Shown: positions 1-11,063 of the stretch, piece after piece | How the letters are laid out: every line of letters begins with the position of its first letter | Numbering within the stretch: the stretch's first letter is position 1 | NCBI RefSeq assembly: GCF_963677305.1 | Contig: NZ_OY781925.1 | Span: 955,001 to 1,019,000, forward strand | DNA: 64,000 nt | Direction of reading: 5' to 3' | Origin: an uncultured Holophaga sp. | GTDB taxonomy: Bacteria; Acidobacteriota; Holophagae; Holophagales; Holophagaceae | Notes under the pieces: generated by a model | Databases searched by the model: none | What the model saw: the letters and a program-made list of their open reading frames with translations, nothing else | What the model was told of the DNA's origin: nothing | Position numbers and translations under genes: made by a program

Positions 1-1937
<1,937 letters not shown>

Positions 1938-2138
1938 CATCAATCAATTTCATGCACACAAAGGTGCGCGTTTCGGAAGGCTTTTTGAAGAAAAGCCGTA
2001 GAGCGCGGCAGTCCAGGCTTGAGCAAAGCTCAAACTGGAATGCCAAGCGGCCGAAACCGCCCGTCAGGACGCTCTCGAGAGAGCCTCCCTTAATTCACCC
2101 TTCGAATTTGAAAAGCAAGACGACAAGTTCAACGACTT
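1938..2138 (+). other. 23S-5S intergenic spacer
   Basis: This is a stretch of about 200 bases between the two rRNAs in which I see no tRNA cloverleaf and no credible gene. A short open frame here has no ribosome-binding site and sits inside the rRNA transcript, so it was not called. Confidence 0.7.
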
Positions 2139-2255
2139 CGTCGTGGCTATACCCTGGAGGTCACACCCGTTCCCATTCCGAACACGGCAGTTAAGCTCCA
2201 GAGGGCCGATGATACTGCCAGGGACACTGGTGGGAAAGTAGGTCGCCGCGACGTT
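2139..2255 (+). rRNA. rrf: 5S ribosomal RNA
   Basis: The segment carries the conserved 5S core 'cccattccgaacacgg' near 2170 and the 'gggaaagtaggtcgccgc' 3' arm. It begins and ends with complementary strands (cgtcgtggct/ggtcgccgcgacg). Length of about 117 nt is normal. It lies downstream of the 23S in the usual order and is followed directly by a strong terminator. Confidence 0.95.
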
Positions 2256-2264
2256 AAATATCTA

Positions 2265-2290
2265 GGCCGCCCCCCAAGGGCGGCCTTTTT
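2265..2290 (+). terminator. rRNA operon intrinsic terminator
   Basis: A perfect 8-bp stem (ggccgccc/gggcggcc) with a short loop is followed by five T residues. It lies just after 5S and ends the rRNA operon. Confidence 0.9.
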
Positions 2291-2419
2291 GCGTACGCCC
2301 GGTACGGCTGTGGATGGGGTCCGACTTGGCATGCATGGCTGCATGGAACGAGAGCCAAAAGTCAGAAGGCTGCCCCGGGTGAGTCCAGGACAGCCTTCGA
2401 TCGCCGGGGAACTGATCCC

Positions 2420-2995
2420 TCAGACTTGGGCCAGGCCCAGTTTGAGGGCCTTGATGTTCAGATCGGCCAAGCTGGCCTTGACATTGTCGCGGATGATCCG
2501 TTCCCAGTCGAGATGGTCCAGGCCCATGGACTTCACGGTGGCCCCGAGGAGGATCACGTTCATGACCTTGCTGTTGCCCAGCCCCTTGGCGAGCTTGGCT
2601 GCGTCGATGACGGTGGTGGGGACCTTGCTGCCCAGGTCCTCCAGGATTCCCTGGGGATAGTCCACCTTGCCCGTGACGATGGGCATGGACTTGATCTCCC
2701 AGTCGTTCACCACGGCCTTGCCCTTGGGGCTGAGGTATCCGACCCAGCGCATGGCCTCCATCTTCTCGAAGGCCACCAGGATGTCTGCGCCGCCTTCTTC
2801 GATCACGGGTGAGTGGACCCTGGTGCCATAGCGAACCTGGGAGGAGACCGAGCCACCCCGCTGGGACATGCCGTGGATCTCGCTCATCTTGACATCAAAG
2901 CCAGCGTCCATGAGGGCGACGGTGAGGAGCTTGGCCGCAAGAATGGTGCCTTGGCCGCCGACGCCCACCAGCAGGATGCTCTTGGTATCGGCCAT
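2420..2995 (-). CDS. iorB: Indolepyruvate:ferredoxin oxidoreductase, beta subunit
   Basis: The product (191 aa) belongs to the 2-oxoacid:acceptor oxidoreductase gamma/beta family. It has the N-terminal GVGGQGT nucleotide-binding signature near residue 12 and the SEIHGMSQRGG motif typical of IorB. With IorA it oxidatively decarboxylates aryl pyruvates to aryl-acetyl-CoA and reduces ferredoxin in the cytoplasm; the reverse reaction is possible in anaerobes. The start is the ATG one base after the iorA stop, with GGAGGT overlapping the end of iorA, so the pair is translationally coupled. A longer open frame upstream overlaps iorA and was rejected. Confidence 0.93.
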   Translation of the reverse strand: MADTKSILLVGVGGQGTILAAKLLTVALMDAGFDVKMSEIHGMSQRGGSVSSQVRYGTRVHSPVIEEGGADILVAFEKMEAMRWVGYLSPKGKAVVNDWEIKSMPIVTGKVDYPQGILEDLGSKVPTTVIDAAKLAKGLGNSKVMNVILLGATVKSMGLDHLDWERIIRDNVKASLADLNIKALKLGLAQV

Positions 2996-2996
2996 G

Positions 2997-4793
2997 TTAC
3001 TTGACCTCCTGGGAGATGGCCCGGACCTTGGGCGGGCAGACCTGGGCGCAGATGCCGCAGCCCACGCACATATCGCGGGTGATGATGGCTTTCTTCGCGG
3101 ACTTGTCGAAGGAGATGGCTGGACAGCCCGTGCGGACGCAGCTCTGGCATCCGATGCACTTGGCGGGGTCGATGGTGAATTTGGTGCTGAAGGCCCCCGG
3201 GAACTCGGTCCTGTCCTGCTCACTGAACTGCTTCAGGACACAGGGCCAGCGAGTGATGATGACCGAGGGCTCGTCTTCGTTGGCCAGAGCCCAGTCCAGG
3301 GCATGGCGCATGGCCGCCAGGTCGTTGGGGTTCACTGTCAGCACATTCTGGAAGCCCAGCGCTTTCACTACGGTCTCGATCTCGATCTCCGGGGTCACCA
3401 TGCCCTGGAGGGTGCAGCCGGAGGCCGGGTTCTCCTGGTGGCCGGTCATGCCGGTGATGCGGTTGTCCAGGATCACCGTGATGGTGTTGCTGCGGTTGTA
3501 GGCGATGTTGACCAGGCCATTGAGGGCGGTGTGGAAGAAGGTGGAGTCCCCGTGGACGGCCACCACCCGCTTTTTATCCTCCCCGGTCTTGAGGTTGAAT
3601 ATCTTCTGGGCTCCGTGACCGGTGCCTGTGCTGGAACCCATGCACTGGCACCAGTCCATGGCGTTGTACGGCTCGGTGAAGGCCAGGGTGTAGCAGCCGA
3701 TGTCTCCGGCGATGACGACGCCCTTCCGCTTGCCGAGCTCATGGAAGAGTCCGCGATGGGGACAGCCCGCGCAGAGCGTCGGAGGCCGCGGAACGACCTT
3801 TTCGGGTGCCCGGGGCACTGCGTCGAGCCCCTGCCCGAACACAGCCTTGCGGATCACATCCGGGGTCATTTCCCCGTTGAAGGGGAAGGTGTCCTTCCCG
3901 TGGCAGGTGAAGCCCAATTGGCGGACGGCCTCCTCGAGGTAGGGATCATTCTCCTCGATGACGTAGAGGGTCTCCATCTGCTCACAGAAGCTGCGGAGTT
4001 TCTCCTCCGGCAGGGGCCAGGTGAAGCCCAGCTTCAGGTAAGAGACCGTGTCGCCGAAGACCTCCTTGGCGTAGCAATAGCAGACTCCCGAGGTGATGAC
4101 TCCGATCCTTCCCTCATGCATCTCCGTGAAGTTGAGTGGGGTGCTCTCCGCATAGGTCCTCAGCCTGTCGCTGCGCTCCTCCACCTTCAACCGGAGAGGG
4201 ATGGCGTTGGCTGGGACGACCACGTTCTTGCGCACATTCTTGAGGTAGGGGCGCAGCGGGAACTCCTCCCGCCCGCCGCACTCCACGATGCCCTTGGAGT
4301 GGCACACGCGGGTGGTCATGCGAAAGAGCACTGGGGTGTCGTAGGCCTCACTGAGTTCCATGGCCACCCTCACCATGTCCTTGGACTCCTGGGAGGTGGA
4401 GGGCTCCAGCATGGGCACCTTGGCGGCCCGGGCGAAGTGACGGTTGTCCTGCTCGTTCTGGGAAGAGTGCTGGCCCGGTTCGTCGGCGGTGATCATCACC
4501 AGGCCTCCGTTGACGCCCGTGTAGGCCACGGTGAAGAGGGGGTCGGCGGCGACATTGAGACCCACATGCTTCTGGGCACAGAGGGAGCGCGCACCCGCGA
4601 GGGAGGCGCCAATGGCAGCCTCCATGGCCACCTTCTCGTTGCTGGCCCACTCGGCGATGATGTCCTCTTTGAAGAGGGCGATGTTCTCCAGGATCTCCGT
4701 ACTGGGGGTACCGGGGTAGGCGGATGCGAACCTCACCCCTGCCTCCCAGGCCCCCTGGGCCACGGCTTCATCTCCGGTCAGCAGCTTCTTCAT
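2997..4793 (-). CDS. iorA: Indolepyruvate:ferredoxin oxidoreductase, alpha subunit
   Basis: The product (598 aa) is a full-length IorA. The N-terminal pyrimidine-binding domain holds YPGTPSTE, CAGCPHRG lies near residue 340, and the thiamine-diphosphate motif (GDSTFFH through DNRITGMTG) lies near residues 413-440. The C-terminus carries two ferredoxin clusters, CIGCQSC near 547 and CVGCGIC near 574. It makes the TPP-bound intermediate from indole-, phenyl- or hydroxyphenylpyruvate and passes electrons to ferredoxin. It is first in a two-gene operon with iorB. A GAGGGG ribosome site precedes the ATG. The AraC-type regulator gene lies upstream on the same strand. Confidence 0.95.
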   Translation of the reverse strand: MKKLLTGDEAVAQGAWEAGVRFASAYPGTPSTEILENIALFKEDIIAEWASNEKVAMEAAIGASLAGARSLCAQKHVGLNVAADPLFTVAYTGVNGGLVMITADEPGQHSSQNEQDNRHFARAAKVPMLEPSTSQESKDMVRVAMELSEAYDTPVLFRMTTRVCHSKGIVECGGREEFPLRPYLKNVRKNVVVPANAIPLRLKVEERSDRLRTYAESTPLNFTEMHEGRIGVITSGVCYCYAKEVFGDTVSYLKLGFTWPLPEEKLRSFCEQMETLYVIEENDPYLEEAVRQLGFTCHGKDTFPFNGEMTPDVIRKAVFGQGLDAVPRAPEKVVPRPPTLCAGCPHRGLFHELGKRKGVVIAGDIGCYTLAFTEPYNAMDWCQCMGSSTGTGHGAQKIFNLKTGEDKKRVVAVHGDSTFFHTALNGLVNIAYNRSNTITVILDNRITGMTGHQENPASGCTLQGMVTPEIEIETVVKALGFQNVLTVNPNDLAAMRHALDWALANEDEPSVIITRWPCVLKQFSEQDRTEFPGAFSTKFTIDPAKCIGCQSCVRTGCPAISFDKSAKKAIITRDMCVGCGICAQVCPPKVRAISQEVK

Positions 4794-4881
4794 GGAAATC
4801 CCCTCGTTTCAGGCCTGCGGGTGGGTCCGGCTCTCAGAGAGCCCGGGACCGGTCTGGGTGCATGGCGCCTGTTTTGTATGA

Positions 4882-5946
4882 TTATGCAGGTCTTCGACCG
4901 GGGGGGGAACCGCCGGAGTCCCGGAAGGCGAGCGGGGTACAGCCCGTGGCTTTGGCGAAGGCCCGGTTGAGGCTGGAAGGCTGGGCAAAGCCCAGACGGA
5001 AGGCGATCTCCTTGATGGAGAGGTCGGGCCGGTCCACCAGCAGAGTCTTGGCGTGCTCCAGCAAGGCCTCGTTCAGGAGGGTCCGGAAAGAGCTGCCCTC
5101 CTGCGCGAGATGGGCCCGGAGGGATCGCTCGGTCAGATGCAGCTGGCGGGCGATCTCGGGCAGCCTGGGGAGCTGGTCCACCAGGCAGGCGGCCAGCATC
5201 CCACGGACTCGGGTCGTCAGCGGCCCGCTGCCGAGTCCGCGCTCCAGCATGGCCTGGAAGTGGGTGCTGCAGAAGGCCCGGATGTGGTCTTCGGCGAGCA
5301 TGGAGCTTTCCTCACCCCAGGAGGCGGGGAGGCAGAGCTCGTTGCGGGCCTGGCCGAAGAGGCAGGGGAAAGGCAGGTGTTGGCCATAGAGCGCAGCATG
5401 GGGCGGGGCCGGGTAGATGAAATGGGCTCGGCACGCAGACCAGTCCTTTCCGGGCAGGACCTCGGAGAAGGTCCGGTAACCGGTCACCATGACCTGCTCG
5501 ATGAGCGGCGTGAAGTGACCCAGAGAGGTGGGAGCTGCGTCATAGCGGGAGCACAGCCAGTCCCCCTCCCGCTCGATGCAGAGGCTGAGGAGGTGTCCGA
5601 AACAGATGGAGAAGGCCTGGATGGCGAATGCGTGGACCTGGGCCAGGGTGCCCTGGGTGAGGAAGGCGATCCCGGTGAAGCCATAGGTGCCGCAGCGCTT
5701 GAGGGCGCCCAGGCGAAGGCCCAGCCCGGGGATGAGCCCCTTGTTGTCCAGGGACTGCAGGGCCGCCAGGTAGTGCTCAAAGCTGAGCCGCCCCTCGGTC
5801 CGCAGATCCTCCGGGCGGAGGCCCGCATCGGCCAGGATGGATGGGAGGGACCTTGCAAGACTGTCGCTCCGCATCACCTGCTCCAGGTCCTCGAAGTAGT
5901 GGACGAGGACCCGGTGGATCTCCTGTCTGAGGGAGGGACTGGGCAT
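4882..5946 (-). CDS. AraC-family transcriptional regulator with arabinose_bd-type N-terminal domain
   Basis: The product (about 354 aa) has a long N-terminal ligand-sensing region of the type found in OruR/ArgR-like AraC regulators (PF12625-like). A C-terminal double helix-turn-helix spans roughly residues 245-340; 'LSIKEIAFRLGFAQPSSLNRAFAKATG' is the usual second HTH (key residues I-A-LGF-S-RAFK-G). The ATG at 5946 is preferred; a TTG 33 bases upstream in frame is possible and neither has a strong ribosome site. It lies between iorAB and a ferredoxin/flavoprotein pair on the same strand, so it may control either. The ligand is unknown. Confidence 0.85.
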   Translation of the reverse strand: MPSPSLRQEIHRVLVHYFEDLEQVMRSDSLARSLPSILADAGLRPEDLRTEGRLSFEHYLAALQSLDNKGLIPGLGLRLGALKRCGTYGFTGIAFLTQGTLAQVHAFAIQAFSICFGHLLSLCIEREGDWLCSRYDAAPTSLGHFTPLIEQVMVTGYRTFSEVLPGKDWSACRAHFIYPAPPHAALYGQHLPFPCLFGQARNELCLPASWGEESSMLAEDHIRAFCSTHFQAMLERGLGSGPLTTRVRGMLAACLVDQLPRLPEIARQLHLTERSLRAHLAQEGSSFRTLLNEALLEHAKTLLVDRPDLSIKEIAFRLGFAQPSSLNRAFAKATGCTPLAFRDSGGSPPGRRPA

Positions 5947-5991
5947 GGGAACCAGGGTTTGGATCCCATTATGGAGCAAGGCAGCCGGGGA

Positions 5992-6183
5992 TCATCCCTT
6001 CAGGTGGATGGCGGCGATGGCGCAGTCCCTGGCGGCGGCCCGGGCCACCTCCGCCAAGTCTCCCTCGACCTCCTCTGTCTTTACCTGGATGGCATCCGAG
6101 GGATGGTCGAAGTGGAAGAGCTGGGGGTAGAGGTCCTCACAGAGGCCGCAGCGGATGCAGAAGTCCTGGATCTCGATCTTCAT
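5992..6183 (-). CDS. Small [4Fe-4S] ferredoxin
   Basis: The protein is 63 aa with an N-terminal CIRCGLC motif and a remote Cys in 'DCAIAAIH', enough to ligate one [4Fe-4S] cluster. The extra Cys before Pro found in two-cluster ferredoxins is replaced by Tyr (LYP), which fits the monocluster type. The ATG at 6183 has GGGGAG upstream; a longer form starting 15 codons earlier is unlikely because it overlaps the flavoprotein gene. It sits immediately 3' of the flavoprotein gene on the same strand, so it probably donates electrons to it (inference). Confidence 0.85.
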   Translation of the reverse strand: MKIEIQDFCIRCGLCEDLYPQLFHFDHPSDAIQVKTEEVEGDLAEVARAAARDCAIAAIHLKG

Positions 6184-6194
6184 GGTGTCTCCCC

Positions 6195-7712
6195 TCAAGC
6201 CTTCACATAGGCCGCAGCCTGGTCACCGGTGATGAATCCCTGGGAAAGGCTCAGGGTGGAAACCCCGATGCCCCCCACTGGGGGGTTGCCATAGATCTCA
6301 CCTGCGCAGCAGTCGCCTGCTGCGTAGAGCCCCTGGATGACCTCGTGGTCCCGGTCCAGCACCTCGCAGCGCCCGTTAATCTTGATGCCACCGAAGGCGT
6401 GGTAGCCGCCCACGAAGACCCTCAACGCATAGAACTTCCCTTCGCGGACTGGACGCAGGAACTTGGGGTTCTTGGCATACTGCGCATCGTATCCCTGGTC
6501 GCAATAGCCGTTGTAGGCCTCCACGGTCTTCAGCAGGCCATCCCTGGAAATGCCCGTCTTCTCGGCCATCTCCTCCAGGGTGTCGGTCATGAAGACATGC
6601 CGGTTGCCCCTGGCGATGACGGTCTCGAACTGAGGGCGGATATTGGGAATCTGAGCAGCCTCGAAGATGAAGTAGTAGAATTCCACGCCTTCGATCTCCA
6701 TGTGACGGACCGTAGCCTCGTCGAAGAGGATGTAAGCGAACTTCTCCCTGGTGTTGTTGATCGCCGTGACCATGGCCATGTGGCAGTCGGACTGCTCCTC
6801 ACAGATGAAGCGCTCGCCCCGCTGGTTCACCCAGAGGTAAGGCTGCTCCTGGATGGTCCGCAGTTTGTTCTGCTGGAGCCAGGCCACGTTGTCCCCCACG
6901 ATGCCCGGCCCCGGGCACATGTTGTGGCCGTTGACGGCCATGCCGCTGCGTGCGCCGCCAGCGGCCCAGACCGCCTTCTGTCCGTCCCCTGTGAGCTGGC
7001 TGTTGCAGAAGTGGTTGAAGACCACGTTACCCCCTTCGCTGCAGTTCTTGTCAGTCAGCTTGAGGCCCAGCTCCGCCAGGAGATCGTGATCATCGCTGAA
7101 GCCGCCGGAGGCCACGATCACGGCTTTGGCCTTGATCTGGACGGGGTTGCCGTCCCTATCCCGGGCGAGGGCGCCCACAACCTTGCCCTTCTCCCGAATG
7201 AGGTTCTGGATGGGGGTGCTGAAGTGGAGCCTGCCACCCAGTTCCCTCACCTTGTCCGCCATCCGCTTGCAGATGACTGCGGCGCCGTGCCCCTTGCCGA
7301 TGGGCTTGAGGAAGTAGTAGTCGCCGATGTTGAAGGCGTTGGGAAAGCCTGCTCCATACCCGCGCCGCTCGCCGATCTCCTCGAAGGGGGTCTGCTTCTC
7401 CCCCATGAACTCCAGGCCCAGGCCCCGGATGAACCCCGGGATGCGGCTGGAGTTGTTGATCCAGGAACGCACCACATCCGGGTTGGCGTTCCAGTTGGTG
7501 TACTCCATGTGAACCTTGAAGCCCTTGTCCTTGTAAGCCTGATCATCACGGGCGGCCAGGGTCATCATGGGCGTGTTGGAGACTCCGCCCCCCTGGAAGG
7601 GACGCTTTTCGAAGACGGCCACCCGTGCGCCCTGGCGGAGGGCGGTGACGGCAGCGCTGAGTCCCGCCAGGCCGCTGCCCATGATGGCGATATCGGTTTC
7701 GATCATTTGCAT
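6195..7712 (-). CDS. Cytoplasmic FAD-dependent fumarate-reductase-like oxidoreductase
   Basis: The protein is 505 aa. It starts with a Rossmann GSGLAGLSAA motif, has the FAD-domain AVIVASGGFSDD segment, and ends with the GLYAAGDCCAGEIYG block of the fumarate reductase/succinate dehydrogenase flavoprotein superfamily. There is no signal peptide and no haem motif, so it is soluble. A His in GGYHAFGG (about residue 437) is kept, but the catalytic-site Arg region reads NPPVGGIG, so the substrate is probably not fumarate. The ATG at 7712 follows GGAGG with 6-base spacing. Ferredoxin is encoded right after it. Likely a 2-enoate or related acid reductase; substrate unknown. Confidence 0.8.
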   Translation of the reverse strand: MQMIETDIAIMGSGLAGLSAAVTALRQGARVAVFEKRPFQGGGVSNTPMMTLAARDDQAYKDKGFKVHMEYTNWNANPDVVRSWINNSSRIPGFIRGLGLEFMGEKQTPFEEIGERRGYGAGFPNAFNIGDYYFLKPIGKGHGAAVICKRMADKVRELGGRLHFSTPIQNLIREKGKVVGALARDRDGNPVQIKAKAVIVASGGFSDDHDLLAELGLKLTDKNCSEGGNVVFNHFCNSQLTGDGQKAVWAAGGARSGMAVNGHNMCPGPGIVGDNVAWLQQNKLRTIQEQPYLWVNQRGERFICEEQSDCHMAMVTAINNTREKFAYILFDEATVRHMEIEGVEFYYFIFEAAQIPNIRPQFETVIARGNRHVFMTDTLEEMAEKTGISRDGLLKTVEAYNGYCDQGYDAQYAKNPKFLRPVREGKFYALRVFVGGYHAFGGIKINGRCEVLDRDHEVIQGLYAAGDCCAGEIYGNPPVGGIGVSTLSLSQGFITGDQAAAYVKA

Positions 7713-7927
7713 AGGTTGCCTCCTGGGCATGGGGGCACGGCCCCTCGACGAAGGGAGAAGGCGCTCCGGGCCAGGGCTGATGGGAGATCCCTGGGCTGGA
7801 GGTATGGGGAATGGGTTGGCCTTCATTTTCCGGCGGAGTTTGAGGCTTCCTCCAGGGGAATGCCTTGGCATTTCCGGTGATTCGATATGCATTTCCGGCA
7901 CGGTTGACGCGGGAGTCACAATGGTTC

Positions 7928-9727
7928 ATGGCCTTTGAAGCATTCCGCACCTTCCGCTGCCTTTCCCTGCTCCTGCCCCTGCTTGCCGGATTCGGGCTCC
8001 AGGCCAGACATTCTCGCCGCCACCTGCCCTCGGCCCCTCCCCTTCCTGCGCGGAAGCCCATCCCTGCCGGAGAGGCCCGCTGGCTCCTCACTGGTGGCAA
8101 ACTGAGCGGCGGCCATGTCTCCGCCGCCCAACGGTCCCAGTGGCCGCTCTGGATGCAGGCCCTGTGCGGAGGGCGGTCCGGGGTTCCCGCCAGGGCCCTG
8201 GTCGAGGCGGACCTGGACAAGGTCCCGGATGTTTTTCTGGTTCCCGCGGTGGACCGTCTGCGGGAGGCCGGGGTCTTCACCGACCGGCTCCTCGCTCAGG
8301 CGACAGAGATCGGGTACACCGCGGAGGCTGGACGTTGGGCCCGGGCCCGCACCGCCTATCAGAAGGCCTGGCTGGCTAAGCGGGCCCTGCCCGTCGAAGA
8401 TGGGCGGACATGCTCCCGCATGCTTTCCCAGCTGACCATGGAGGGTGAGGCACCCCTGGTGCGGCAGCTGCTTCAGGCCTCGGGCTTCCCCGGGGACTCC
8501 TGGCTCCAGGCCTCCTTCCTGCGGCGACTGGAGCTGCGGGAGGCTCCCCAGGGGGGCGACCCCCAGTTGCTGAAGGACGCCCGGTTGCCTGGGGAGGAGC
8601 GCTTCCTTCTGTGGCGGAGCTTCCGAGGGGATGACGCTGGCCGGGTTGCCCTGCTGCCTGATCTGAAGGGCACTTCCGGATTCGGAGAGGCGGTGCTCCT
8701 CTCGGTTCAGAGGGGCTGGCTTCCCCTCTCCGATCCATTGGTGGACGAGGCCGTCGAGCATCCCTCTGGTCCCAAAGAGCAGGGCCCCTGGTTCCTGGTA
8801 AACCTGGGAGAGCGGGCTTCCGACCTCCTCTGGCTCCGGGTTTCGGAGGCCCTCAAGGCGGGACAGTGGGAGCGCGCCTGGACCCTCGCGAGCCAGCTCC
8901 AGAGTCGCTTCCCCGACTCCTGGTACGCCTGGCATGCGGCCTACCTGATGAAGCAGGGGGCTCCCAGTCGCCTGAAGATCGCCGGGGATATCACCTTCTG
9001 CAATGCTGAATATTTCGCGCCCCGCATGGCGACGGACCCAGGGGCCTGGCCCGTCGCCTTGCGAGCCCTGGCGGCCAAGGGGCGCTTTGACCTGATCCTG
9101 GCCCGGGTGGACCCTCGCTCGGACAGTGCCACCTACCTCCGGGCCGCCCATATGCTCGGCCAGCAGGACCTGGTGGTACGGCACTTCGCCATCCACCAGG
9201 ACCTCTCCCTGGCGACGCTCCCTTACCTCTATCCCAAGGCTCCCGGTGCCTACCTGGAGAGCCTGATCCGGGAGGAGGGGGCCGAGGGGATCGTCGACCC
9301 GGCCTTTCTGCTGGCCGCCATGAAGAACGAGAGCCAGTTCCAGCCCGGCGCCACCTCTGGGGCGGACGCCCGGGGTCTGGTGCAGCTCCTTCCGGCGACT
9401 TTCCGCGCCATGATGGGTCGCCGGGCTGACATCAGGGACCCCGAGACGAACATCAGGGCGGCCATCCGCTATTACAAGCGCATAGCCCTGGTCGCGGATC
9501 TGGGAGGAGAACCGGAGGAGGTCCGCTATGCCTATCTGGTGGCGGGCTACCACGCCGGTGAGGGCCGGGCGAAGCGGTGGCATGCCCTCTCCCGGGAGCT
9601 CCTGGGCAGCCGCGTGGGGCCCGTGGACATGCTGCTGCGCGCTGAGTGGATCGGGATCACCTCCACCCGCCAGTACGTGCTGCGGGTCCTGGGGGACCGG
9701 CGGCTCTTCCAGCAGGTATTGAAGTGA
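7928..9727 (+). CDS. Soluble-type lytic murein transglycosylase
   Basis: The protein is about 599 aa. A short N-terminal hydrophobic export signal (CLSLLLPLLAGFG) is followed by an alpha-superhelical repeat region and a C-terminal SLT domain (about residues 455-560). The presumed catalytic Glu lies in AAMKNESQF near residue 468, followed by GLVQLLPATF and AGYHAGEGR, all hallmarks of Slt70-like enzymes. It cleaves the MurNAc-GlcNAc bond of peptidoglycan to give 1,6-anhydro ends in the periplasm. The ATG at 7928 begins directly before the signal sequence; a longer frame upstream lacks support. The next gene starts inside its stop codon. Confidence 0.88.
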   Translation: MAFEAFRTFRCLSLLLPLLAGFGLQARHSRRHLPSAPPLPARKPIPAGEARWLLTGGKLSGGHVSAAQRSQWPLWMQALCGGRSGVPARALVEADLDKVPDVFLVPAVDRLREAGVFTDRLLAQATEIGYTAEAGRWARARTAYQKAWLAKRALPVEDGRTCSRMLSQLTMEGEAPLVRQLLQASGFPGDSWLQASFLRRLELREAPQGGDPQLLKDARLPGEERFLLWRSFRGDDAGRVALLPDLKGTSGFGEAVLLSVQRGWLPLSDPLVDEAVEHPSGPKEQGPWFLVNLGERASDLLWLRVSEALKAGQWERAWTLASQLQSRFPDSWYAWHAAYLMKQGAPSRLKIAGDITFCNAEYFAPRMATDPGAWPVALRALAAKGRFDLILARVDPRSDSATYLRAAHMLGQQDLVVRHFAIHQDLSLATLPYLYPKAPGAYLESLIREEGAEGIVDPAFLLAAMKNESQFQPGATSGADARGLVQLLPATFRAMMGRRADIRDPETNIRAAIRYYKRIALVADLGGEPEEVRYAYLVAGYHAGEGRAKRWHALSRELLGSRVGPVDMLLRAEWIGITSTRQYVLRVLGDRRLFQQVLK

Positions 9728-10416
9728 GCGGCGAGGACCGGGCCTGGCTGGAAGAGCATGTCCTGAAGGGGGGCGGCCTCCTGGTGTACGGACGCCTGGC
9801 CGAGGAACTGGAGGAGCTGGAACCTGAGGAGGTGCTGCGGGAGCTGCGGGCCGCGGCGGAGGCCTACCTCGCGGATGGGGAGAGCCGCACAGCTCTGGCC
9901 CACGCGCGGGCTGACCGGCTCATCGAGGTCCTGCTGGCGCGGGACCGCCGTTTCGGCTACCCCGAGCCCTTCTGTCACCGGGGCTGCGCCGAGTGCTGCC
10001 ACGAGGTGGTCTACGCCACCGGCGAGGAGGCCTGGCGGATCCTGGACTACTGTGGGCGGGAGGGGATCTCCCTGGACCTGGGGCGGCTCCGGCGGCAGTT
10101 GGCCCATGTGGATCTGGACGAGCGGGGGGACCACCGCGGGGGGACTACCTGGAGCGAGCAGCCCGAAGCAGATCAGGCCTGTGTCTTCCTGGGGGAGGAC
10201 CAGGCCTGCCGAGTCTGGCCGGTCCGTCCCCTGGTCTGCCGGGCCCACTTGGCCGAAGGCAGCGACCGATTCTGCCGCCCTCGAAACGGGGTGGAGAACC
10301 CTGAGGCCCACGGCATCAGCTATATGGAGCTGGCCTATCTCATCACCGCCGTCTTCACGATACACCGGGACAGCGCCCGGAAGACCCTGCCTGGGCTGCT
10401 GCTGGCCATGGCCTGA
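9724..10416 (+). CDS. YkgJ-family CxxxCC cysteine-cluster protein
   Basis: The protein is 230 aa with the CxxxCC signature (CHRGCAECC, about residue 84) plus downstream Cys in QACVF, QACRVWPVRPLVCR and RFC, matching the YkgJ/UPF0153 family thought to bind Zn or Fe-S. The start is a GTG at 9724 that overlaps the transglycosylase stop (GTGA), so the two are coupled. Molecular role is not established for the family. It ends 12 bases from a convergent corrinoid protein gene. Confidence 0.75.
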   Translation: MSGEDRAWLEEHVLKGGGLLVYGRLAEELEELEPEEVLRELRAAAEAYLADGESRTALAHARADRLIEVLLARDRRFGYPEPFCHRGCAECCHEVVYATGEEAWRILDYCGREGISLDLGRLRRQLAHVDLDERGDHRGGTTWSEQPEADQACVFLGEDQACRVWPVRPLVCRAHLAEGSDRFCRPRNGVENPEAHGISYMELAYLITAVFTIHRDSARKTLPGLLLAMA

Positions 10417-10428
10417 GGCGAGGTCACC

Positions 10429-11055
10429 TCAGATCCCCAGCAGCTTCCTGCTGAATTCAACGGCATCCTGAGCGGTCTTGCAGTAGGCGTCTGCCCCCAC
10501 ATAGTCTGCGGTGGTCTGGTCGCAGGGGCCGCCGCCGATGAGGATCTTAAGGTCCTTGCGCAGCCCGGCGGTTTCGATGGAGGCGATGCACTCCTTCATG
10601 CCGTCGAATGCTGTGGTCAGCAGGCAGGAGATCCCGACGATCTGGGGCTTATGCTCCCGGATGGCGGCCAGGTAGCGCTCCGTGGGCACATCCACCCCCA
10701 GGTCGATGACCTTGAAGCCGTTGCAGCTCATGACGGTGGTGACGATGTTCTTGCCGATGTCATGGATGTCGCCATAGATGGTGCCCATGACGAAGGTTCC
10801 GTGGCTGGGGGCCTCTCCTGCGGACAGGTCCTCCCCGATGAGAGCAGCGGCCTCCTTGAAGATCTCGGCGGACATGATCAGCTCGGAGAGGTAGTACTCC
10901 TTCTCCTCGTAGCGTCTGCCGACGATGTTCATGCCCTCCTGGAGCTTCTGGATGATCTCCAGGGCGGGGACGCCCTGGGACTGGAGGGACTTCACTTCCT
11001 TCATGAGGACGGACTCTTCGAGGTCCGCCATGGCGTGGATCAGGGTCTGACTCAT
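10429..11055 (-). CDS. Corrinoid methyl-carrier protein (MtaC/MttC-like), copy 1
   Basis: The protein is 208 aa. It has an N-terminal helical cap domain (to about residue 85) and a C-terminal B12-binding Rossmann domain with the base-off ligand motif GDIHDIGKNIV (His near 103), then SCLLTTAF and GGGPCDQ. This is the standard layout of corrinoid proteins in methanol, methylamine and aryl-ether methyltransferase systems. It carries a methyl group between a substrate methyltransferase and a tetrahydrofolate-directed one. It follows the UroD-type methyltransferase gene by 8 bases on the same strand. It differs from copy 2 (13346-13975) by 13 substitutions in 208 positions plus one extra C-terminal residue in copy 2. 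Confidence 0.92.
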   Translation of the reverse strand: MSQTLIHAMADLEESVLMKEVKSLQSQGVPALEIIQKLQEGMNIVGRRYEEKEYYLSELIMSAEIFKEAAALIGEDLSAGEAPSHGTFVMGTIYGDIHDIGKNIVTTVMSCNGFKVIDLGVDVPTERYLAAIREHKPQIVGISCLLTTAFDGMKECIASIETAGLRKDLKILIGGGPCDQTTADYVGADAYCKTAQDAVEFSRKLLGI

Positions 11056-11063
11056 GGGAACTC

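Noticed and set aside
2868..4970. 700-codon open frame opposite iorA
   Set aside because: It is antisense to a clearly conserved gene, has the Asp/Gly/Val/His-rich composition of mirrored GC-rich codons and no ribosome site.
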